Shown here one piece after another: positions 8,158-16,058 of a stretch of DNA of 28,586 nt. The notes beneath the pieces are model-generated. The model saw nothing but the letters and a program-made list of their open reading frames with translations. It did no database searches and was not told where the DNA came from. The DNA is from Spirochaetia bacterium. Its GTDB lineage: Bacteria > Spirochaetota > Spirochaetia > Treponematales > Breznakiellaceae. Made by a program: the position numbers and the translations under genes. The stretch's first letter is position 1. Every line of letters starts with the position of its first letter. Where the stretch lies: positions 1 through 28,586 of the forward strand of contig BOAU01000020.1 in NCBI GenBank assembly GCA_026002025.1. The letters run 5' to 3'.

Positions 8158-9567
8158 ATGAACTATCACCTTGCCATTGACATCGGAGCATCAGGCGGAA
8201 GGCATATTTTGGGATGGTATGAAAACGGCAGATTGCTGCTGGAAGAAATATACCGTTTCCAAAATATGCCATCCCGGTCGGGCGATCATTTACTATGGGA
8301 TACGGAACGGCTTTTTACTGAAATTGTGAAGGGCCTTGTTGTCTGCGGCGCACAGGGAAAAATCCCCGGTACTATCGGTATTGATATGTGGGGGGTTGAC
8401 TATGCGCTGCTTGACGCTAATGGCCTGTTGATTGATCCGGTGTATTCCTACCGCGACGGGCGGGGGGCGGCCTTTACCAATACGAAAGTCCCCTTTAAAG
8501 AGATGTACGCCCTTACCGGAATCCCGGAGCTTCCCATTAATACGGTGTACCAGTTACTCTCGGATCAGGCCGCAGGCCGCCTGGATAGGGCCGCCGCGTT
8601 CGTGATGCTGCCTGAATATTTTTCCTACCGCCTTACGGGGAAATTAAAAAACAGTTTTACTGCGAATCGTACCGCTGAATACACCATGGCTTCCACAACA
8701 GGTTTACTGGACGCGCAAAAACGGACATGGGCCCATGATCTTATCAAAGGGTTGAACCTGCCGGAACGTTTTTTCCCGCCGGTACAGGAACCGCCCTATG
8801 AAGCCGGTTCCCTGTGCGCGGAAGTCAGGGAGCGTGTCAGCTTCGACGCCCAGGTGATCATCGGCGCCACCCACGATACGGCGTCCGCCGTAAGCATCAT
8901 GCCCTCTGACGCCCTGTACCTGAGTTCCGGCACCTGGAGTTTATTGGGCATACAGGGCAAGCCCATTCTTACCGATGAGGCCCGCGAAGCGGGTTACACA
9001 AATGAAGGCGCCCTGCACGGGAACATACGTTTCTTAAAAAACATTACCGGGCTCTGGATGCTGCAAAGTATCCGGCATGAACTGGGCGATGAGTACAGTT
9101 TCAGCCGGCTTGAGACGCTCGCCAAAGAGGCGGCGCTTAAAAAAAAGGCGGCCGGCGGCGCGGAATACGGCATTGACTGCAATCGCCCGCAGTTTATCAG
9201 CCCCCCCTCAATGATCGATGCGGTGAAGGCCGAATGCGCTGCCGGCGGTTTCCCCGTCCCCGCGGACGCCGGGGAACTTGCGCTCTGTGTATACCAGAGC
9301 CTTGCGAAAAGTTACAACGATACTATCATCGGCATTGAACACATTACCGGCAGACAATACCCTGCGCTTTCCATTATCGGGGGGGGCAGCAAAGACAAAT
9401 ATCTTAATTCGCTTATCGCCGCGCACACCGGCAAAACGGTGTACGCCGGTCCCGTAGAGGCAACAGCGGCGGGGAACCTCATCATGCAGATGCAGCATGC
9501 CGGGGAGATCACAGGGGATGTGTGGAATGTGATCAAGAATTCTTTTGAAATAACGGTAATTAAGTAA
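8158..9567 (+). CDS. rhaB: L-rhamnulokinase
   Basis: This is a 469-residue FGGY-family sugar kinase. It phosphorylates L-rhamnulose with ATP to L-rhamnulose-1-phosphate in the cytoplasm. Visible motifs are the N-terminal phosphate-binding A-I-D-I-G-A-S-G-G-R (6-15), G-I-D-M-W-G-V-D-Y-A, the second-lobe S-S-G-T-W-S-L-L-G, and the C-terminal adenosine motif I-I-G-G-G-S-K-D-K-Y-L-N. Length fits RhaB (about 480-490). AAGGA (8146-8150) lies 7 bases before the ATG. It is followed by rhaA after 11 bases, so the two are surely co-transcribed. The opening I-D-I-G-A-S-G-G-R and the adjacent isomerase make rhamnulokinase more likely than other FGGY kinases such as fuculokinase. Confidence 0.95.
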   Translation: MNYHLAIDIGASGGRHILGWYENGRLLLEEIYRFQNMPSRSGDHLLWDTERLFTEIVKGLVVCGAQGKIPGTIGIDMWGVDYALLDANGLLIDPVYSYRDGRGAAFTNTKVPFKEMYALTGIPELPINTVYQLLSDQAAGRLDRAAAFVMLPEYFSYRLTGKLKNSFTANRTAEYTMASTTGLLDAQKRTWAHDLIKGLNLPERFFPPVQEPPYEAGSLCAEVRERVSFDAQVIIGATHDTASAVSIMPSDALYLSSGTWSLLGIQGKPILTDEAREAGYTNEGALHGNIRFLKNITGLWMLQSIRHELGDEYSFSRLETLAKEAALKKKAAGGAEYGIDCNRPQFISPPSMIDAVKAECAAGGFPVPADAGELALCVYQSLAKSYNDTIIGIEHITGRQYPALSIIGGGSKDKYLNSLIAAHTGKTVYAGPVEATAAGNLIMQMQHAGEITGDVWNVIKNSFEITVIK

Positions 9568-9578
9568 GGGGATATACC

Positions 9579-10808
9579 ATGTACGAAACAGCGCGGACTA
9601 AATATCAGGCATGGGGCATAGATACCGAAGAGGCGCTCAAGAGATGCGCCGTGATACCGGTGTCGCTTCACTGCTGGCAGGGCGACGATGTAATGGGCTT
9701 CGAGCAAAATGCGGGAGGCGCGTCGGGGGGCATACAGACCACCGGCAACTATCCCGGCAGGGCGCGGAATAAGGATGAACTCATGGCGGACCTGGACTTT
9801 GTCTATTCCTTCATTCCGGGAAAGAAGCGGCTCAGCCTCCACGCCATTTACGCAATCAGTGACAAACCGGCGGCCCGTGACGCCATCGAAGCACGGCACT
9901 TTGATCCCTGGCTTGAATGGGCGGCGCAACACGGCATCAATTTGGATTTTAATCCCACGCTTTTTTCCCATCCCTTTGCCGCAGACGGGCTTACCCTGTC
10001 TCATCCCGATAAATCAATACGCGATTTCTGGATACGCCATGTAAAGGCCTGCCGCAGTATTGCTGCGTACATCGGCGAAAAACAGGGGAGTGCCTGCCTC
10101 AACAATATATGGATACCCGACGGCTTAAAGAACCCACCGGCGGACCGGCTTTCTCCGCGCTTAAGACTCCGGGACGCGCTGGATGAAATATTTTCGGTTA
10201 AGTATGACAAGCGCTTTATTATTGACGCAGTGGAAAGCAAATTATTCGGCATCGGGCTTGAAAGCTACACCGTCGGCACATCGGAATTTTATATCGGCTA
10301 TGCGGCAACGCGGGGCATCAACGTACTGCTTGACAGCGGGCACTACCATCCCACAGAACTGGTATCCGACAAAATCCCGTCCATGCTTGCTTTTTTTGAC
10401 AAGGTGCCCCTCCACGTTACCCGGGCCGTGCGCTGGGATTCCGACCATGTGGTGCTGTTTGAAGATGAGATCAAGGAAATTGCCCGCGAGATAATCCGCA
10501 GTAATGCTGAGGACCGGGTGCTTATCGGCCTTGACTACTTTGATGCCAGCATCAACCGGGTTGCGGCCTGGGTGACCGGTGCGCGGAACATGCAGAAGGC
10601 GCTCTTAAACGCGCTCCTCGCGCCCTACGATGAACTTAAGGCGCTGCAGGACGCAGGGAATTATTCAAAACTGCTCGTTATGCAGGAAGAATTGAAAACC
10701 CTGCCCTTCGGCGCCGTGTGGGAAGAATACCTTGCGCGTCAGAAAATTGCCGCCGACTGGTTCCCCGCCGTGGAGCAATACGAAAGGGATGTGCTGAAAA
10801 AGCGCTGA
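9579..10808 (+). CDS. rhaA: L-rhamnose isomerase
   Basis: This is a 409-residue cytoplasmic metal-dependent isomerase that converts L-rhamnose to L-rhamnulose. It matches what I recall of E. coli RhaA along its whole length: P-V-S-L-H-C-W-Q-G-D-D-V, G-G-I-Q-T-T-G-N-Y-P-G, D-A-V-E-S-K-L-F-G-I-G, L-D-S-G-H-Y-H-P-T-E, R-W-D-S-D-H-V-V and D-Y-F-D-A-S-I-N-R. These include the metal-binding Glu, Asp and His residues of the TIM-barrel active site. The start ATG has AAGGGGA just before it, overlapping the rhaB stop region. It is the last gene of the plus-strand operon; the stop is separated by one base from the stop of the convergent dehydrogenase gene, with no room for a terminator. Confidence 0.97.
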   Translation: MYETARTKYQAWGIDTEEALKRCAVIPVSLHCWQGDDVMGFEQNAGGASGGIQTTGNYPGRARNKDELMADLDFVYSFIPGKKRLSLHAIYAISDKPAARDAIEARHFDPWLEWAAQHGINLDFNPTLFSHPFAADGLTLSHPDKSIRDFWIRHVKACRSIAAYIGEKQGSACLNNIWIPDGLKNPPADRLSPRLRLRDALDEIFSVKYDKRFIIDAVESKLFGIGLESYTVGTSEFYIGYAATRGINVLLDSGHYHPTELVSDKIPSMLAFFDKVPLHVTRAVRWDSDHVVLFEDEIKEIAREIIRSNAEDRVLIGLDYFDASINRVAAWVTGARNMQKALLNALLAPYDELKALQDAGNYSKLLVMQEELKTLPFGAVWEEYLARQKIAADWFPAVEQYERDVLKKR

Positions 10809-10809
10809 A

Positions 10810-12087
10810 TTAGATATCCTGGGCATTTGCCAGAAGGTAATCCTCCGCTTCCTTGCTCCACAATCCATTGTGGCGTCCGCAGATTTCTCCCAAGGCCTTA
10901 TAGAAGGGATCCGCCTTGCCCTTTTCAGTAAAGTCGGCGATGGCCGCAAGATCGAGTTTTTTGCCGGTGTAGATGAGCTTCTTGCCTCCGGGAATTTTGT
11001 CCAGGTCGATGGTGGTCTTGGCAACGGCGTTAAGGCCGCCCACATGGGTCACCATAAAGACCGGGTTCAGTTCCCCCTTTGCCATGAGGTCCAGGGATTC
11101 CCGCATATCGTCGGTGTTGCCCCCGGAGGTTCCCACGATGTGGTGGGCATCGTAGTGGACATTGTAGAAGTTGAAATTGGCGGCGAATGCGGTGTCCGTG
11201 GGGCCGGCAAAGAAATTGAGGCACCCGTCGTGGCCAAGCAGGCTGTCCCCCAATTCAAGGACCGGCTTGACCGGGGCAAAGACAAAGACATCGTCGTAGA
11301 GTTTGCCTTTGTTCAGTTCTTTAAGACGGGCAACCGGGTCCTGGATATTTTTCGTATTTACATAGGAAAGCTCTACGCCGAATTTTTTCGCCTCATCCGG
11401 GGGCAAAAGCTGGGCGGCACGGGCGAGTCGGGCATCGTCGATATCGGTTACTACCATGCGGGAGGGGCGGCGGGGGTTGTGAATGGCATAATCGATTGCG
11501 CCCAAACCCATGGGGCCGACCCCTGCCAGCAGTATGAGTGAGCCCCCTTCGACGATGCCCATTTCGTGGACATAGGAACCGCCCCTGGTATGGTACTGGG
11601 CGTGGAATGCGCCCACAACGCAGGACACGGGTTCCGCCAGGGAGCCCATGAAAAAATTATCCACCTGATAGTCCAGGAGGCAGTTCATCTCCATCACTTC
11701 TTTGGGAATGATGATGTAGGCGGCGTCCCCACCGAGGTACCGATAGGAATAACCCGGCGCCCAGAGGGTTTCCTGTCCGTTTTCATCGGGATAGTTAAGG
11801 GCCGGCTGAATGGCAAACCGGGAACCGGTTTTGAATTTGCCCCCCCATTTTGCCCCGACCTTTTCAATGACCCCGCAGAATTCGTGTCCGATAATGATGG
11901 GGGCGGCGGAAAGATCCGCGCGGACCCGTTTATGCTTGTTTCCCTGCAGGGCAAGTTTATGACTGGACATGCAGATAGAATCCGAAACCACCCGGGCCAG
12001 TATTTCATCATCCTTAATTTCAGGAAGATCAAATTCCTCCAGCCGGAGATCATTGACCCCGTAAATACGAACTGCCTTTGTTTTCAT
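10810..12087 (-). CDS. Zinc-type alcohol dehydrogenase, sorbose-1-phosphate-reductase-like
   Basis: This is a 425-residue medium-chain dehydrogenase/reductase. ATG 12087 is preceded by GAGGGAG; the longer frame to 12150 adds 21 residues that read into an intergenic inverted repeat and is unlikely. The catalytic zinc ligands are C39 (S-D-S-I-C-M-S-S-H) and H68-E69 (I-I-G-H-E-F-C-G). The nucleotide fold shows G-V-G-P-M-G-L-G-A. The four-cysteine structural zinc lobe is not visible. The pattern recalls L-sorbose-1-phosphate reductases. Within a rhamnose pathway it could instead reduce L-lactaldehyde to propanediol; substrate is inference. It lies last in the minus-strand cluster, 136 bases from the SDR and separated by an inverted repeat that may weaken read-through. 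Confidence 0.8.
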   Translation of the reverse strand: MKTKAVRIYGVNDLRLEEFDLPEIKDDEILARVVSDSICMSSHKLALQGNKHKRVRADLSAAPIIIGHEFCGVIEKVGAKWGGKFKTGSRFAIQPALNYPDENGQETLWAPGYSYRYLGGDAAYIIIPKEVMEMNCLLDYQVDNFFMGSLAEPVSCVVGAFHAQYHTRGGSYVHEMGIVEGGSLILLAGVGPMGLGAIDYAIHNPRRPSRMVVTDIDDARLARAAQLLPPDEAKKFGVELSYVNTKNIQDPVARLKELNKGKLYDDVFVFAPVKPVLELGDSLLGHDGCLNFFAGPTDTAFAANFNFYNVHYDAHHIVGTSGGNTDDMRESLDLMAKGELNPVFMVTHVGGLNAVAKTTIDLDKIPGGKKLIYTGKKLDLAAIADFTEKGKADPFYKALGEICGRHNGLWSKEAEDYLLANAQDI

Positions 12088-12126
12088 ATCATTCTCCCTC
12101 AAAAAATATATCTGTAAGAAGATATT

Positions 12127-12206
12127 TACCACGAACCACACTAACGTCACGAACTCTCTATTTTCATCTTATTCTTTTGTTCGTGTTTTTCGTGCGGTTC
12201 GTGGTT
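12127..12206. repeat. Long imperfect inverted repeat, family member 1
   Basis: The left arm starts TACCACGAACCACAC (12127 on) and the right arm ends GGTTCGTGGT near 12205; the outer 10-12 bases pair almost perfectly and the interior partly. Ends are flanked by TTA/TAA. It is related to the repeats at 17980 and 28380 (shared C-C-A-C-R-G/A-A-C-C-N-C-A-C). It lies between two genes of the minus-strand cluster. Confidence 0.75.
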
Positions 12207-12223
12207 AAAATTTTTCACACATA

Positions 12224-13465
12224 CTAATGTAACATAACCTGTCCGCCGGTAACCGGGATGGCCTGGCCGGTTTCGTATTCCTGTTCAACCACATAGTAGA
12301 TGGCCCGCATCACATCTGCCCCGGTACAGCCGCGCTTCATGGGGACCTTGGCTTCGTAAAAGGCCCGCACATCCGCCAGGGTCTTGGCGCCCGGGACCTT
12401 GCCGGTGTTGAGGTACTGCACAAAAAGCCCCTTCACCGGGTCAGACCAGAGGGGGCCGTCCAGGAAGTTTCCCGGACAAATGGCGTTTACCTTAATATCA
12501 TACTCCACCAATTCCAGGGCAAAGCTCTCGACCAATCCGATGGCGCCGAATTTGCCCCCCGCATAGGCGCCGTTTTTATTGGAACCCACAAGGCCCGATT
12601 TGGAATTTATCTGGATGATATCGGTCTTCCACCCGGGGGCGGTACGGTTTTGCCGCCGGAGCAGCCTGCCGCAGTGTTTTACCATAAGGAAAAATCCCGT
12701 GTAGTTGATGTCCGTGACAAACTTAAACGCTGCCTCTTCCTGTTCCAGAACGCTTGCCGCCTTGAGTACCCCGGCGTTGCTTACGCAGAGGTCCAGGCCC
12801 CCGGCGGTATCCGCAATGGTTTTGAAGAGGGCCTCCACCGAAGCCTCATTGGAAACATTAACCGGAACCGCCACTGCGGCGATCCGTTTTTCTGACGCGT
12901 TGAGGGCGGCCGCCAGTTTTTCCGCACCCCCCAGGTTCAGATCGGCGATAAACACCAGTGCCCCCGATGCAACAAGCCCCCGGACAATTTCTTCCCCAAA
13001 GCCCTGGGCTCCCCCGGTTACCAACACTATTTTGTTCTTTACCACCTGCGACCGGTTTACTGCGGAGGCCCCCGGCGCGGCTATGGGGGAATCCGCAGTA
13101 TTGGTGTTGTCCGGCTCCAGGGGCGAAGCATCACCGGTTACACTTCTTTTTCTGGCGGAATCGAGATCCCGGTCTATCCAGTACACCGCATCCCCGGAGG
13201 GCGTTGTTATTCTGATGCAGGAAGGCTGTGCGCTTGCCGTTCCGTTTTTGGCTTCCCAGGCGGTGTATGCATCCCTCAGGAGTTTAGCCGCCGGCGCCTC
13301 ATCAAAACTATCGCCTGTCCATGCCGCCCGGAGGTCAACCGTGAGGGCCTGGGGGGGAACTGCGGCAGCATTGACGGCGGGCAAAACAACCCGCGGACAC
13401 TTCGCGGCATTGATCCAAAGCCCCCGGATAAGGGGTGCCGTCAGTATATGATCCGTGAAGCTCAT
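12224..13465 (-). CDS. Short-chain dehydrogenase (SrlD/RhaW-like) with N-terminal extension
   Basis: This is a 413-residue protein. Residues ~143-413 are a classical SDR: V-T-G-G-A-Q-G-F-G-E (149-158) binds NAD(P), N-A-G (230-232), catalytic S288, Y301 and K305 (Y-A-G-G-K). The C-terminus (C-P-G-N-F-L-D-G-P-L-W-S-D, K-R-G-C and V-T-G-G-Q-V-M) is strikingly like sorbitol-6-phosphate dehydrogenase SrlD. Residues 1-142 are an unusual extension ending in a Pro/Ala/Asn-rich linker. In bifunctional RhaEW an SDR domain follows the aldolase and oxidises L-lactaldehyde, so this could be the split RhaW partner of the aldolase upstream. Sorbitol-type polyol phosphate oxidation is the alternative. ATG 13465 overlaps the preceding stop (ATGA) and has AGGAAGGAAGG upstream. 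Confidence 0.82.
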   Translation of the reverse strand: MSFTDHILTAPLIRGLWINAAKCPRVVLPAVNAAAVPPQALTVDLRAAWTGDSFDEAPAAKLLRDAYTAWEAKNGTASAQPSCIRITTPSGDAVYWIDRDLDSARKRSVTGDASPLEPDNTNTADSPIAAPGASAVNRSQVVKNKIVLVTGGAQGFGEEIVRGLVASGALVFIADLNLGGAEKLAAALNASEKRIAAVAVPVNVSNEASVEALFKTIADTAGGLDLCVSNAGVLKAASVLEQEEAAFKFVTDINYTGFFLMVKHCGRLLRRQNRTAPGWKTDIIQINSKSGLVGSNKNGAYAGGKFGAIGLVESFALELVEYDIKVNAICPGNFLDGPLWSDPVKGLFVQYLNTGKVPGAKTLADVRAFYEAKVPMKRGCTGADVMRAIYYVVEQEYETGQAIPVTGGQVMLH

Positions 13466-14820
13466 ACTTGATACCTTCCTTCCTGTAGTTTTTTGAGTAT
13501 AGCCGGCGCCGATGCTTCCGGGTTTTTTGTATCCAAATCCTTTCCCGCGAGGGCGTATGCGGCAAGCCGCTGTTGAAGGGGAAGGGTATACAGGGGATTG
13601 GCCGGGGAGAAAAGGGCGAACCGGGAATCCACCGAGGCCAGCCGTTCATGGGCGATGAGCGCCCAGGTAGTGTCCAGAAGGTGACGGAAATCGTCCTGCA
13701 ATATCTCGGGGCAGTTGAAAGACTGCCGGGAACTGTTAATGTCTACCCCGGAAATTTCCATAAACCCCCTCTCCGCGCAGAGACGCTGCACCCGGCGGAG
13801 CTGCGTAAGGGTATTCCGGGGGGGCATATAGGTAAGGGCCCGGTATCCCAGGCGGGAGAGTTCATCGAACAGTTCTTCTATATAATCATCCTCAAATTTT
13901 TCCGCCTTTTTATCCCCCGTGGGGGATTCCGCGATATCCCCCAGGTATGCGTAGGCCGGTATGGCGCCGATGGAATCCGCAAAGGCGCATACCTCTTTAG
14001 CGTTGATACATTCCCTGTCACCGGGCTGGATAAAGATCCGGCTTAAAAAACCGGACTTGAGTATTCCCAAAAGATCGTAGAGATAGTGCGGATTTTCCGG
14101 ATCGGAAAGGGATTGCGCAATTTTTACCGGAGGGCTAACGCCAAGGTGCCCGAGCTTTTCATTAATCCCAGGCCCCTTCCCGTATTGGATGATGAGCTTT
14201 TCCGCCGCCGCCGCCAAAAGGTGGCGTTCGGTTACCTCGCCGTTATGATTGTACATTGATTTATCGATCACATCATGCTGAAAATCAATTTCAGGAAGTC
14301 CCGCTTCATGGAGAATGGCATTGGCGGATTCGGTCATCTCTCTGGTTCTTGCAAGCCGTTCCTTTCGGATGGGGGCGAGAAAATCCCTGACCCTGGGAAG
14401 CGCCGGTGCAGGGATACCCTGGACGGTCATATAGGCAAGGCCTGTGGAATCGGGGTTGTTAATCTTTTTCTCCGCAAAGGGGCCCGGTTTCCCCTCAGGG
14501 CTTTTCTTAAAACTTACCCTGACCTCAAAACCGGTGCATCCCCCAATGCCGAGGATGGCGCAGGCGGCGATCATCTCCTCTGCCGCGCCCGCGGAATCGT
14601 GATCCACCGAGCCCGCGGCCAGCAGCCCCGCATCCCGCGCCATAAGGGCGGCCATACTGGGGGTATAGGGACTGAAGCTGTAGATCGTGTGGATATGGTT
14701 ATTCACTTCCCCGGTGCCCGCGGGCTTTGCCGGATACTTTTTTTCCAGTTCCCCAAGCCCCCGGAGCCGTTCCTGGGGATCAGAATGGGGATTGTTAATT
14801 ACTGCGCGGTAATCGGTCAT
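13462..14820 (-). CDS. PHP-domain protein of unknown function in the aldolase operon
   Basis: This is a 452-residue protein. The N-terminal half has PHP metal-ligand motifs: N-N-H-I-H-T (H42, H44), V-D-H-D-S (D73, H74, D75) and G-F-E-V (E99). More conserved-looking acidic and histidine positions follow, ending with I-S-G-V-D-I-N-S-S-R-Q near residue 370. PHP proteins are metal-dependent phosphoesterases or phosphatases. No signal peptide, so cytoplasmic. The operon position between an aldolase and an SDR, with ATGA overlaps on both sides, argues that it acts on a sugar phosphate or related intermediate; this is inference. The reading frame upstream to 14862 lies inside the aldolase gene, so ATG 14820 is preferred. 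I do not know a named family with this exact length and context. Confidence 0.8.
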   Translation of the reverse strand: MTDYRAVINNPHSDPQERLRGLGELEKKYPAKPAGTGEVNNHIHTIYSFSPYTPSMAALMARDAGLLAAGSVDHDSAGAAEEMIAACAILGIGGCTGFEVRVSFKKSPEGKPGPFAEKKINNPDSTGLAYMTVQGIPAPALPRVRDFLAPIRKERLARTREMTESANAILHEAGLPEIDFQHDVIDKSMYNHNGEVTERHLLAAAAEKLIIQYGKGPGINEKLGHLGVSPPVKIAQSLSDPENPHYLYDLLGILKSGFLSRIFIQPGDRECINAKEVCAFADSIGAIPAYAYLGDIAESPTGDKKAEKFEDDYIEELFDELSRLGYRALTYMPPRNTLTQLRRVQRLCAERGFMEISGVDINSSRQSFNCPEILQDDFRHLLDTTWALIAHERLASVDSRFALFSPANPLYTLPLQQRLAAYALAGKDLDTKNPEASAPAILKKLQEGRYQV

Positions 14821-15962
14821 GGCTTTTCCGCAACCTGGGAACGGTAGCGTTCCACTTCCCAATTATTGATAAAATCTATCTTGTCCTGGGTCATAAAACG
14901 CGGGCCCCCAAAGCTCTCCGAATAGGCCGCGACTTTGGCGGTGTCGGTAAAGAGCTCAAGGGCCAGGGACGCGGTTTTTTCCGATGCCCCTATGCCGAAA
15001 ATTCCCCTGCCCTGGACCGCAACGATCTTTGGCGGCCGGCCTGTTTTTTCAAGATGCCGATCCCAGGCATCCCGAATCTGATCCTCCAGGGGATTGCCAT
15101 CCTTAACAGAGATAAAGAGGGGATCGCTGCCGGAATAGACGATATGATCCGGGGTAAAGGCGGAAGAAACGGGGCTGAAATCGGCAATAGTCTTGGTAAG
15201 GCGGGCAAATTCGGTGTTCCGTTCTAAAACAACTTTTGGATTTTGCCCGGCACAGGCGGCCAGCGCCTGTGCAATTGATTCCGAATCACGATAAAGGTTA
15301 GTTTTACCGGAAAAATCAGGCTTTCGTGTTATTTTCTTTTCCAGAACAGAGAGGATTTTCGCATAAATTGCCCTTATGCCCTCAACAGAATCGGCCCCGA
15401 CAAAGACCCCGTGGTTTTGGAGGAAAATAATGTCCGCCGGTTTTCCATTGCGGGCCAGGTAGGTATCCAGGGCTTGCTTCACCACCAGCGAAAGGATATA
15501 TCCCGGATTGGTGATAGGTATCCAGATGCAGCCTTCGCCGAAAAGCGCCTTTGCAGCGCCTTCACCCTCCTGTGAACAGGTAAGGCCGTTAACCAGCGCC
15601 GGATGGGTATGCACCACATAGGCAAAGGGCAGGATATCGTGGAGCAGGGTTTCAACACTGGGGCGCTGCGGACTTTTAGTCCGATGTTCCTCACCGGGCA
15701 GTTTCGCAGCCATCATATCCGCCAGTACCGCCGCTTCCCGCTCATCCGCATCTTTGGGATACTGTTTTTCCCAGATATGGGCCAATTTTGTCCGGTCCAT
15801 CCTGACAAAACCTTCGGCGCTAATGTCCCCAAGGCTCGTCCCCGAACCCTTTACAAAAAGGGTTGCGCCGTCTTTGAAGGAAGTATTACCCCCCCCGGCA
15901 ATCACATATTCCGGATTGGATCCGTAATATCTGGATATATCGACAAGTTCCTGTAAACTCAT
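14817..15962 (-). CDS. Class II aldolase, RhaE-like (rhamnulose-1-phosphate aldolase)
   Basis: This is a 381-residue class II aldolase/adducin-family enzyme. The motifs are A-G-G-G-N-T-S (22-28), R-P-S-V-E-T-L-L-H (100-108, with the likely catalytic E104), V-V-H-T-H-P (H118 and H120 metal ligands) and L-Q-N-H-G-V-F-V. The length and C-terminus (F-M-T-Q-D-K-I-D-F-I-N-N-W-E-V-E) resemble the aldolase half of the bifunctional RhaEW/YuxG enzyme, which splits L-rhamnulose-1-phosphate into DHAP and L-lactaldehyde. The convergent rhaBA supports that role; another ketose-1-phosphate substrate is possible. It is the first gene of the minus-strand operon. Its ribosome binding site is weak (GGAATAATGAG). 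The stop overlaps the PHP start as ATGA. Confidence 0.85.
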   Translation of the reverse strand: MSLQELVDISRYYGSNPEYVIAGGGNTSFKDGATLFVKGSGTSLGDISAEGFVRMDRTKLAHIWEKQYPKDADEREAAVLADMMAAKLPGEEHRTKSPQRPSVETLLHDILPFAYVVHTHPALVNGLTCSQEGEGAAKALFGEGCIWIPITNPGYILSLVVKQALDTYLARNGKPADIIFLQNHGVFVGADSVEGIRAIYAKILSVLEKKITRKPDFSGKTNLYRDSESIAQALAACAGQNPKVVLERNTEFARLTKTIADFSPVSSAFTPDHIVYSGSDPLFISVKDGNPLEDQIRDAWDRHLEKTGRPPKIVAVQGRGIFGIGASEKTASLALELFTDTAKVAAYSESFGGPRFMTQDKIDFINNWEVERYRSQVAEKP

Positions 15963-15982
15963 ATTTACTCATTATTCCATCA

Positions 15983-16028
15983 TTTTGTCGGTATGTACAT
16001 AGACAAAAAATTTGGTATGTAGACAAAA
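15983..16028. promoter_or_regulatory. Operator-like repeats in the divergent aldolase/lplA promoter region
   Basis: TTTTGTC (15983-15989) and GACAAAA (16002-16008) form an inverted repeat around the perfect palindrome TATGTACATA (15992-16001). A second half-site, GGTATGT-AGACAAAA (16014-16028), repeats the right part directly. The site sits between two divergent genes, where one regulator could control both. The DeoR protein encoded at 17205 is the nearest candidate. Confidence 0.5.
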
Positions 16029-16047
16029 CGCTCATTTCATTTATTAT
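16020..16047 (+). promoter_or_regulatory. Predicted sigma-70-type promoter of the lipoate ligase gene
   Basis: TAGACA (16020-16025, five of six to the -35) and TATTAT (16042-16047, five of six to the -10) are 16 bases apart. The start of transcription would be about 16053-16055, only ~5 bases before the ATG at 16059. The -35 overlaps the operator half-site at 16014-16028, so a bound repressor would block it. Confidence 0.5.
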
Positions 16048-16058
16048 AGAATACAAAA

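Noticed and set aside
9312..10004. Open frame of 230 codons on the minus strand across rhaB and rhaA
   Set aside because: Both plus-strand genes are well supported with catalytic motifs; the antisense translation shows no domain.
10501..10520. AGTAATGCTG in rhaA as another copy of the D-S-N-T-V unit
   Set aside because: Only part of the unit matches, the palindrome is absent, and the residues fit an ordinary variable position in rhamnose isomerase.
12088..12150. N-terminal extension of the alcohol dehydrogenase to 12150
   Set aside because: The added residues come from the inverted repeat and are hydrophobic without similarity to the family; ATG 12087 has a good ribosome binding site.
12705..13451. 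Open frame of 248 codons on the plus strand inside the SDR gene
   Set aside because: It is Ser/Ala-rich, antisense to a recognised SDR with an intact catalytic triad, and lacks any motif.
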